DNA of 64,000 nt from Planctomyces sp. SH-PL14 (GTDB lineage Bacteria; Planctomycetota; Planctomycetia; Planctomycetales; Planctomycetaceae): positions 7,396,001-7,460,000 of the forward strand of contig NZ_CP011270.1 of assembly GCF_001610835.1 (NCBI RefSeq), read 5' to 3'. Shown in pieces: positions 57,939 to 64,000 of the stretch; positions within the stretch are counted from its first letter, which is position 1, and each line of letters opens with the position of its first letter. The notes beneath the pieces are model-generated. The model did not search any database and had not been told where the DNA came from. It worked only from the letters and a program-made list of their open reading frames with translations. Made by a program: the position numbers and the translations under genes.

Positions 57939-58805
57939 ATGTCCTTTGTCGGAAAGATGCTGGTGGTGCTCAACCTCGTGTTGAGTTTCCTCTTCATGGC
58001 GCTCGCCGGCGGTGTGTTTGCCGTTCACAAGACGTGGAAGGAGAAACACACCCAGGCGCAGACCCAGGTCGACGCCGAGAACAAGAAGAACGCCGCCCTC
58101 CAGGCCGAGAAGGACACGGCCGCCAAGACGCACCAGGAAGAGAAGGACGCTCTCACGAACCGGGCCGTCGCGGCGGAAGCGAACCTGGGGAACATGACCC
58201 AGCAGATCGCGACCCTCACGCAGCAGAACAACGACCTGCAGACCAAGACCCGCCAGTTCCTGGGGGTCGCGGAATCGAAGACCGCGGAAGCGGGCGCCCG
58301 TCAGGACGAAACGGCACTCCGCCGGATCGAGAACGACAAGCTCCGCGAACAGCTCAACGCCGTGACCTCGGAGAACCGCAAGTTCCGCGACACCCTCTTC
58401 GCCCGGGACATCGAGCTCAAGGAACTCAAGGACCGCTTCAACTCGACGCTGACCGAATACGGCGACATCCGGACCTTCCTGGCCTCCAAGGGGCTCTCCT
58501 TCGACCGTGACTCGATCCGCCGGGCCCAGGAGCCCCCCCCGAAGGTCACGGGACTCGTGACCGACGTGAAGCGGGACAAGACGAACCGGCCTGAGTTCGT
58601 CGAGATCTCCCTCGGCAGCGACGAAGGTCTGGCGGTCGGCCACAAGATGGACCTCGTCGGCAGCGGTGTGGGGACCCGTTCGGCGGACTGGCTGGGACGG
58701 ATCCAGATCGTCGACATCGGACCGGACTGGGCGGTCGGCCGGGTGATCGACAAGGCGGTCAACGGGATCGTCGAAAAGGGCGACAACGCCACCACGGAAC
58801 TGTAA
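57939..58805 (+). CDS. Membrane coiled-coil protein with C-terminal beta domain (MreC-like layout)
   Basis: A 288-residue protein: N-terminal helix (about 7-28), coiled coil (about 30-165) rich in Gln, Ala, Lys and Glu, then a beta-rich domain (about 198-285) with KVTGLVTDVKRD, VEISLGSDEGLAVGHKMDLV and GRIQIVDIGPDWAVGRVID. The order helix, coil, beta barrel resembles MreC, the cell-shape scaffold, but no direct sequence signature proves it. It is the middle gene of a cluster of three membrane proteins. Confidence 0.8.
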   Translation: MSFVGKMLVVLNLVLSFLFMALAGGVFAVHKTWKEKHTQAQTQVDAENKKNAALQAEKDTAAKTHQEEKDALTNRAVAAEANLGNMTQQIATLTQQNNDLQTKTRQFLGVAESKTAEAGARQDETALRRIENDKLREQLNAVTSENRKFRDTLFARDIELKELKDRFNSTLTEYGDIRTFLASKGLSFDRDSIRRAQEPPPKVTGLVTDVKRDKTNRPEFVEISLGSDEGLAVGHKMDLVGSGVGTRSADWLGRIQIVDIGPDWAVGRVIDKAVNGIVEKGDNATTEL

Positions 58806-58875
58806 GCCGCCGTCCCGCGATCTCCGGGATTTCTCCTTCTTCCTTCAACACGCGTGACTGCGACAGGTCGATCCC

Positions 58876-59001
58876 ATGGCCAAAGAACCCGCCGCTCCGG
58901 ACGTCTACGTGAGCCTGCTGTTCGTCTCCGCCGCGGCCCTCATCACCGGCTGCCTGTTCCTCGTCGCCGAACTGATGCGGTACGACTGGAAGTTCTCGTA
59001 G
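58876..59001 (+). CDS. 41-residue single-helix membrane protein
   Basis: MAKEPAAPDVYVSLLFVSAA begins a small protein with one hydrophobic helix (about 11-31) followed by an ELMRYDWKFS end. It begins 70 bp after the MreC-like gene and ends 42 bp before the tRNA. The reading frame, the single helix and its position make it a likely small subunit of the same complex. No convincing Shine-Dalgarno site. Confidence 0.65.
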   Translation: MAKEPAAPDVYVSLLFVSAAALITGCLFLVAELMRYDWKFS

Positions 59002-59043
59002 CGCTTGCCGGTCCCGTCGAGGGCCGGTAAAACACCCCTTCCC

Positions 59044-59117
<74 letters not shown>

Positions 59118-59136
59118 CTCGTTTGAGCTCGCTTGA

Positions 59137-59167
59137 CCAAGGGAATCGCTGGTTCCCTTGGTTTTTT
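59137..59167 (+). terminator. Intrinsic terminator after tRNA-Val
   Basis: CCAAGGGAA, a 7-nt loop, TTCCCTTGG, then six T: a strong stem of 9 bp located 20 bp after the tRNA end. Confidence 0.92.
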
Positions 59168-59633
59168 CTTGCGCGGATCACGCTGCCGTTCATCGGCCGT
59201 CGTCTCCGTTCCGCCGCTTTCGGGCAACGGCGGATGTGCAGAATGACCTGCATCGCCAGCCGCCTTGCGGAAGTCCTTCTGCCGGACCTGGAGATCGTCG
59301 CGGCTGGTGACCTGGATCGAATCGCGACACGTCGCAGAGACTGGCTGTGGGGCGACGAATTCGGTCCCCACATGACGTCGCAGAATGCGTGAAAACGGGC
59401 TTTTCCGGGCACAGGTCCGGACGGAGTTTTGAAGTTTCGAGAGCGGCCGGGCCACGCTCCCAAAGTGGCCCGCTTGCCCCGAGCGGATTAACCTGCCCTG
59501 AGCAACGGATCCGGGCGAGATGGCGTTCGCCCGAGTTGTCGCCGAGGGGACCATTGGTCGTTGATCAATCGGCGTCCCGGTCGTGTTTGACGGGGCTCAT
59601 GAAGCCCCCGGGCTGTCGCAGCGAGGCATTCCC
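59168..59633. other. Non-coding gap with first copy of a degenerate repeat
   Basis: After the terminator, bases about 59246-59325 resemble 59966-60040. Read on the minus strand, both give IQV-[TA]-SR-[DN]-D and DF-x-KAA-x-D, with most differences at third codon positions. The rest has no identifiable gene. A long minus-strand frame that ends in GLEPVTPSV or RTRTCDPFRVK is a tRNA-antisense artefact. Confidence 0.5.
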
Positions 59634-59933
59634 ATGTGGCGGTGGTTGGCCCTGATCGCCCTGAATGTCGTCGCCGTCATGTCTGTTCTCAACTTCAGCA
59701 ACTGGTTCGACCTGCTGTTCCCGCGGTACGTCCGCACTGCGATTGTGGTCTTCCTCAACCTTCCGCTGGGTATCGTCCTCTACCTCTTCAAGCCTCATGT
59801 CAACTTCTTCGTGGCCATCGGGTTGATTGCCGTGAATCCAATCTTCTGGGCCACGATGGTCGAACTCTGGTTGCGCAGATTTGTCGACCGACCGAAAGGT
59901 CCAACCCCCGGCCGATCAGACAACCAGGCGTGA
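59634..59933 (+). CDS. Small membrane protein
   Basis: A 99-residue protein with three hydrophobic helices (about 4-22, 30-50 and 58-78) and a basic C-terminal tail. GAGG lies about 9 bp before ATG 59634. No family is recognised. It stands alone on the plus strand. Confidence 0.7.
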   Translation: MWRWLALIALNVVAVMSVLNFSNWFDLLFPRYVRTAIVVFLNLPLGIVLYLFKPHVNFFVAIGLIAVNPIFWATMVELWLRRFVDRPKGPTPGRSDNQA

Positions 59934-60288
59934 CGCTGGCGAGGGCATGCTGATTTGGAATTCGGTCTGGATCGGCGGCAGCCTTGCTGAAGTCCTCCGG
60001 CCGGACCGGTCGGTCATTCCGGCTGGCGACTTGGATCGGATTCCCGATCCCCTTGCAGACACTTTGCCTTGCAGACACTTTCCACAGCCCAAATCGAACC
60101 CACATCGGCCACTGGCGACGATCCGCCCTCATCTCCGCTCGCGCCCACTCACGTTCCTGCTGCTGCAACAACTCTCCGAGTCCGCCGCGGAGTGAGTTGC
60201 TTGAATGCGCTTTGAAGAGCGCGTCGGCGCTCATAAAACTCGGATTTGGGATTCGAGAGCAGTCACTCGAACGGAAGGAACCTTCATC
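59934..60288. other. Gap with second copy of the degenerate repeat
   Basis: 355 bp. Bases about 59966-60040 are the partner of the sequence at 59246-59325. A short direct repeat CTTGCAGACACTTTGC/CTTGCAGACACTTTCC lies at 60052-60082. Otherwise nothing is recognised. Confidence 0.5.
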
Positions 60289-60729
60289 GTGATCGCGGCG
60301 ACGAGTCGACTCCGCTGGGGGCCGGTATTGCTCCTCCCCTTCCTCGCCGTTGCGGCGTGGGCCGTGATTGCGGACTGGCCTCCCGCGGTTGCGATTCGCG
60401 GGACACGGCAGAACAGTCCGGCCAATGACCGCTGGCGGGAACCGACCGAGGACGACGAGTACGCCGCCCGAAGTGAACTGCGACGGGCTCTGACCGCCTG
60501 GCAGACAACGTCGCCCCGTCCGCCGAGTTCCGCTCTGACGCCTCCGATGGTTCGAATTGTGAAGCGATGGCCGCGGACGGATGCTGGCTACCGGGCTCTC
60601 CTGATTCTCTGTCCGCTGGGAGGAGATCCGATTGAAGCGGCGTGGCAAGCCGTCAACCGGCCGTTTCGGCGAGAAGTTCCTGAGTCGGTCGAGAAGCTGT
60701 TCCTCGAAATCGCGGGAGAGCCACGTTGA
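60289..60729 (+). CDS. Membrane-anchored protein of unknown function
   Basis: A 146-residue protein from GTG 60289 (GAAGGAA about 8 bp upstream): one N-terminal helix (RWGPVLLLPFLAVAAWAVIA), then a soluble, Arg/Trp/Pro-rich region. No domain is recognised. Its stop overlaps the TTG start of the dioxygenase gene (TTGA), so the two are probably translated together. Confidence 0.65.
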   Translation: MIAATSRLRWGPVLLLPFLAVAAWAVIADWPPAVAIRGTRQNSPANDRWREPTEDDEYAARSELRRALTAWQTTSPRPPSSALTPPMVRIVKRWPRTDAGYRALLILCPLGGDPIEAAWQAVNRPFRREVPESVEKLFLEIAGEPR

Positions 60730-61469
60730 AGGCCGTGGATGATGTGAAGACAACGGGATGGACGCTTCTGCCCGGATGCTTCTCCGCGGACGCGATGGCA
60801 GCGTGGGCGGGGCGTCTTGGCGAGAGCTTCTCAGGAGATCCTTCGCGGGGCATTCGCGAACGGGAGGGGGGCGTTTATGCCGCCCGCAACATCATCGAGA
60901 TCGCTCCCTGGATCCGTGACGCCTGGCGGGCGCCGCCGCTTGTGGAGTCTGTCCTGTCGGTGCTTGGACCGCGGGCGGGACTGGTGCGGGGCCTGTTCTT
61001 TGACAAGCCTCCCAACCAGAGCTGGGCCCTCCCCTGGCACAAGGACCTGCTCATCACGGTCGAGCCGGTCGATTCGGTTCCGACGGGCTATTCGACGCCG
61101 CGGCTTCGCGCGGGTGTCTGGCACACGGAGCCGCCCGTCGAGGTGCTGGAGGCGATGCTGACGCTCCGGATTCATCTCGATGCCGTGACGGTCGACAACG
61201 GCCCGCTCGAAGTCCTGACCGGCTCCCACGTCAGCGGCAAGACGGTCGACCCGGGAGCGTTCCGCGCCGAGACGATCCTGTGCGGCGCGGGAGACGTCCT
61301 GGCGATGCGGCCGCTGCTCGTCCATTCCAGCGGCCGGTCTCGCGAGGGGACCGACCAGCATCGCCGGATCGTCCACCTGGAGTTCGCCTCGGAGGCGGTG
61401 CTGCCGGGAGGCGTCCGCTGGAACCTGTTCGAGCCGGTCCGCGCGGAGGCGGATCCGCTTCGATCGTGA
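60726..61469 (+). CDS. Phytanoyl-CoA dioxygenase (PhyH) family protein
   Basis: A 247-residue Fe(II)/2-oxoglutarate oxygenase. The iron site is WHKDL (HxD) and LVHSSG, with Arg in HRRIVHLEF for 2-oxoglutarate; NGPLEVLTGSH is the conserved turn. ATG is absent: TTG 60726 with GGGAGAG 6 bp upstream starts the family-length protein and overlaps the preceding stop. The substrate is unknown; relatives hydroxylate lipids or small natural products. Confidence 0.9.
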   Translation: MKAVDDVKTTGWTLLPGCFSADAMAAWAGRLGESFSGDPSRGIREREGGVYAARNIIEIAPWIRDAWRAPPLVESVLSVLGPRAGLVRGLFFDKPPNQSWALPWHKDLLITVEPVDSVPTGYSTPRLRAGVWHTEPPVEVLEAMLTLRIHLDAVTVDNGPLEVLTGSHVSGKTVDPGAFRAETILCGAGDVLAMRPLLVHSSGRSREGTDQHRRIVHLEFASEAVLPGGVRWNLFEPVRAEADPLRS

Positions 61470-61484
61470 GTCCGGCCCGGACGG

Positions 61485-61694
61485 CTACCCGACGTGATCG
61501 AAGAGCTGCGGTTCGTCCACGACCCGCAACTGGTCGAGAAGGTTTTCGAGGGCCTTCTCGACCTCGATGAGCTCGCGAACGACGCTCTGAGTGAGCGTCC
61601 GCGAACGCCGGAGGCTGCGCCGGGCGCGCGTCATGTTGACCAGGGCGCTGACGAGATGGCCCGCGGCAATGGCTTCGTGGTTGTCATCGATCAT
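61485..61694 (-). CDS. Small helical protein
   Basis: A 69-residue, Arg- and Leu-rich helical protein (HLVSALVNMTRARRSLRRSR, then an acidic ELIEVEKALENLLDQL helix). No family is recognised. Codon pattern and a clean ATG support a gene; there is no strong Shine-Dalgarno site. It converges with the dioxygenase gene, 15 bp apart. Confidence 0.55.
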   Translation of the reverse strand: MIDDNHEAIAAGHLVSALVNMTRARRSLRRSRTLTQSVVRELIEVEKALENLLDQLRVVDEPQLFDHVG

Positions 61695-61857
61695 GGTTCT
61701 GCCCGCTGCTTGGAGGTACACACAAGTGTGCCCGCTCCAGCCGCGTGGCGGAGTTTTTTTCGTACGCCCCCCTGAGGATCCCCGTTGCGTTTCGGGAACA
61801 TCAGGACCATTCGGCACGTCGCCCTGGCCGCCTGGTTCCAGCCGTGTTCCGACCGAC

Positions 61858-62160
61858 CTACGGGCCCGCGACGAACTCGCCCCGCCGGATCGAGAAACAG
61901 TCCTCCCCCGAGAACACGAGGTGGATCGTCAGGCCATCAGGACTGATCCACTTCGTCGGGATCGACATCGCCTCCCCCGGTCCCGTGTCCCAGCGGTCCG
62001 GATGGAACACTGTTGTCCACGGTTCCCACGGTTCAGGGGCGTCGTAGATTCCGAACCCGCCCGCGAACTGCGGATCGTCCCCCGGCAGGGTCCGGCTCCA
62101 CAGGTACCGCTTCAGGCCGCCGTTGTCGCTGACGGACGACCGGTAGAACGGCTCCGCGTT
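61858..62160 (-). pseudogene. C-terminal remnant of an exported glycoside-hydrolase/sialidase-like protein
   Basis: Reading the minus strand from 62160 gives 100 codons without a stop, ending in TAG at 61858, but no start codon; an in-frame TGA lies just before (62161-62163). The peptide includes RTLPGDDPQFAGGFGIYDAP, EPWEPWTTVFHPDRWDTGPG, and PTKWISPDGLTIHLVFSGED followed by CFSIRR. This looks like the end of a carbohydrate-active or DUF4185-like protein in which W-rich and VFSG motifs are conserved. The 5' part is missing; repeat copy G begins 75 bp away. Confidence 0.7.
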
Positions 62161-62235
62161 TCAAGTCTCGCGACGGACACCTCGGTGCCGGGCCGACGGG
62201 TGTGCAATATGCCATCCCGTGTCGCTGGCCCACGA

Positions 62236-62560
62236 GGGTCCAGGGGCACCCTGGTCAGGGGGTGCAGGGGGCAGAATGCCTCTTGCCCGCCGGAGGCCTG
62301 GCCGTCGAGGGATGTCTGAAGGAGGGCGTGTCCAAGCGCGGACACCGTGCCGGATGCCCCATCACCTAACCCGCGGGGATTGCAAAGCCAGCGGTGTGGT
62401 TTGAGGGAGTCGTCATAGCTGGTTCCACAAAGCGGACGTCCGTTGTGTCCCACGGTTCCTCAGGGAAGTGCCTCCGGCGGCAAGGGGGCATGGCCCCCTT
62501 GACCCCGGCTGCCGTGGAACGTTGGGTTTGAGCTATGGACGCCGCGCCGGCAGGTGCGTC
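62236..62560 (+). repeat. Dispersed structured element, copy G
   Basis: Forward copy between the gene remnant and the ECF sigma gene. The first hairpin is CCAGGGGCACCCTGG; the second is changed on both sides (GGGGGCAGAATGCCTC); the core has GTGTCCAAGCGCGGACAC; the last hairpin is AAGGGGGCATGGCCCCCTT. It ends GTTGGGTTTGAGCTATGG. Confidence 0.9.
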
Positions 62561-62761
62561 ATCCATTGCCTCCAGCAAGCAACGTGACCACAAGAACGGA
62601 TGTGCCGCTGCCTTTGTGAAACATGTGTTAATCAGCCCTCCGGATGCGACTCGGCGGCCCGAACCCCGATGCCCCGGTTGAGACGTTCTGGTAGCATCCG
62701 ACCCGTGAGTGCCGGTTGCCGTTCCAGACAACGGACGCCTCACGAGGGTTCTGATGGAAGC

Positions 62762-63322
62762 ATGCAAACAACGTCGCTGACATTGCTGCATCGCTTGCGC
62801 GCGTCCGACGAACCCGAGGCATGGAATCGGTTCGTGCGCCTCTATTCCATGGGCATCTACTCCTGGGTCCGCGGCCAGGGCCTCCGGCATGACGACGCGG
62901 CGGACATCGTCCAGGACGTGTTCGTCACCCTCATGCAGAAGCTCCCCCAGTTCCATCATGAGGGAGCCCGCAGCTTCCGCGGGTGGCTCTGGGCCATCAC
63001 CCGCAACAAGTGCCGCGAATGGGCCCGCCGCCGCAAACCGGTCGTCGTCCCCGCGGACTCGCTCGAGCAGTTCGAAGGGCAGGACGACGAGCCGTTCTGG
63101 GAGAACGATTTCCGTCGGCACCTGATCGCCCAGATCGCTTCCATCATCGAGCCCGACTACCCCCCCGACGTCTGGCGGGCCTTCTGGAAGCACGCCGTCG
63201 AAGGCAAGCCCGCGTCGCAGGTCGCTGCCGAGCTGCGGATCAACCTGTGGTCCGTCTACACCGCCAAGGCCCGAATCGTCAGCCGCATCCAAGAGGAGTT
63301 CGGAGATCTTATCGCCGACTGA
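62762..63322 (+). CDS. ECF-type RNA polymerase sigma factor
   Basis: A 186-residue extracytoplasmic-function sigma factor. Region 2 spans about 20-90 (WNRFVRLYSMGIYSWVRGQG, then DDAADIVQDVFVTLMQKL and FRGWLWAITRNKCREWARR); region 4 (about 125-180) has VWRAFWKHAVEGKPASQVAA and ELRINLWSVYTAKARIVSRI. ATG 62762 with GGAAG upstream was chosen; longer frames run into non-conserved sequence. It overlaps or abuts a gene for a zinc-finger/kinase protein, the arrangement known for planctomycete ECF groups controlled by Ser/Thr kinases. Confidence 0.92.
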   Translation: MQTTSLTLLHRLRASDEPEAWNRFVRLYSMGIYSWVRGQGLRHDDAADIVQDVFVTLMQKLPQFHHEGARSFRGWLWAITRNKCREWARRRKPVVVPADSLEQFEGQDDEPFWENDFRRHLIAQIASIIEPDYPPDVWRAFWKHAVEGKPASQVAAELRINLWSVYTAKARIVSRIQEEFGDLIAD

Positions 63323-64000
63323 ACGACCGCCGGGGAACGCCTGCTTCCCGCCCGACCAGATCCGGGCCATTCTGCTGGGACGGGGGACGGCGGACGCCGC
63401 CGACCGTGTCGCCCGGCATATGGCTGTCTGTTCGAGCTGCGCGGCGGTCGCCGACGCGATCTCACTCGGCTCGAGCATCGCCTCCGGCTTCCGTCGGGAC
63501 GACCTCCCCTGCCCCCCCACGGACCGCGAGCTGGCGGACGTGGTCGCCCGTGTCGTCCGGATCGACCGCTCGTCACGGGCCGGAAGCCCGAGCCCGCCTC
63601 GCGCGAAGATCGAAGTCCCGGCGCGGCTCGGCCCCTATCGCCCCATCGAGCTGCTGGGTACGGGCGGGATGGGGGTCGTGTACCGGGCCGAAGACACGGC
63701 GCTCCACCGGTTCGTGGCGGTGAAAGTCATCCGGGACAGCGCCGACGCGGAAGCCCGAGCCCGGTTCCTGAGCGAAGCCCGGGCCCTGGCGGCGGTCCGG
63801 CACGACAACATCGTGACGATTTATTTCGTCGGCGAGGAGCCGACCGCCGCTGGCTCCATCTCCTATCTGGCGATGGAGCTTCTGCAGGGACAGAGCCTGC
63901 GGGACTGGATGGCGACTGCCCCCTGCCCGTCGGTCGAGTGGATCGTGCAGGCCGGTCGGCAGATCGCGGCGGGGCTCGCCTTCGTCCACGACGCGGGGAT
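63306..64000 (+). CDS. Ser/Thr protein kinase with N-terminal zinc-finger-like segment, cut by window end
   Basis: The frame runs off the end of the window. The kinase begins near 63628: LGPYRPIELLGTGGMGVVYR (Gly loop), VAVKVI (catalytic Lys), and MELLQGQSL. The HRD and DFG motifs are beyond the edge. Upstream in the same frame is PPDQIRAILLGRGT and HMAVCSSCA, the HxxxCxxC pattern of anti-sigma zinc fingers. No ATG, GTG or TTG precedes that motif in frame; the first ATG (63420) lies after its His. The interval is therefore drawn from an ATC codon at 63306 with GAGGAG 7 bp upstream, inside the sigma gene. The kinase call is firm, the start is not. Confidence 0.8.
   Translation, partial: MLSPTERPPGNACFPPDQIRAILLGRGTADAADRVARHMAVCSSCAAVADAISLGSSIASGFRRDDLPCPPTDRELADVVARVVRIDRSSRAGSPSPPRAKIEVPARLGPYRPIELLGTGGMGVVYRAEDTALHRFVAVKVIRDSADAEARARFLSEARALAAVRHDNIVTIYFVGEEPTAAGSISYLAMELLQGQSLRDWMATAPCPSVEWIVQAGRQIAAGLAFVHDAG

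Overview
The window is GC-rich bacterial chromosome that reads as Planctomycetota, probably Planctomycetales; the genus cannot be fixed from the sequence. The indications are a planctomycete-type C-terminal heme-binding cytochrome (1-1983), a methanopterin-type C1 enzyme (Mch), an ECF sigma factor followed by a Ser/Thr kinase, a cysteine-rich exported protein, an SUMF1-domain lipoprotein and many low-complexity lipoproteins. Shine-Dalgarno sites are patchy and GTG/TTG starts are common. This assignment is inferred from gene content.

Layout. 1-3391: end of a large HEAT/cytochrome c protein, then an aldo/keto reductase. 3418-21881: one continuous minus-strand block of 15 genes, read from right to left: Rieske protein, cytochrome b N-part, cytochrome b C-part, a 1366-residue octaheme protein with coiled coil and PDZ domain, two lipoproteins, a diheme cytochrome c lipoprotein, CoxB, CoxA (A2-type), CtaA, CtaB, CoxC, CoxD, an ABC ATPase and an ADP-ribosylglycohydrolase. 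It encodes a quinol-to-oxygen electron path (bc-like complex, cytochrome c, aa3-like oxidase) with heme A synthesis. 22225-25974: GcvT, ArgC and a C45-like Ntn hydrolase. 26414-31619: Mch, then a membrane coiled-coil protein, a membrane Ser/Thr kinase and an unknown membrane protein in one direction. 31964-38274: divergent G3E GTPase and ArsR regulator, an SUMF1 lipoprotein, a type IIA topoisomerase B subunit and a TIM-barrel protein. 38545-46492: cysteine-rich protein, histidine kinase with an M50-like protein, a sigma-70 factor with three extra HTH modules, a LysM protein and a glycosyltransferase. 46808-56530: M48-like pseudopeptidase, RfbB, M19 dipeptidase, TPR lipoprotein, polyglycine-tailed exported protein, BON protein, HemE and a Gfo/Idh/MocA oxidoreductase. 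57215-59117: a three-gene membrane/coiled-coil cluster and tRNA-Val(CAC). 59634-64000: small membrane proteins, a PhyH-type dioxygenase, a gene remnant, and an ECF sigma factor with a kinase cut by the window edge.

The most striking feature is not a gene. A structured element of about 300-340 bp occurs seven times (2015, 26001, 31624, 34943, 41725, 48461, 62236). It has short imperfect terminal inverted repeats and several hairpins whose arms change together between copies. Five of the seven start 21-75 bp after a stop codon on the same strand. A second, shorter hairpin family (core GGGGACGTCAGTCCCC) lies just after four other genes. Several further palindromes built from short repeated words fill other gaps. 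Together these suggest that 3' ends in this genome are widely occupied by mobile or RNA-processing elements.
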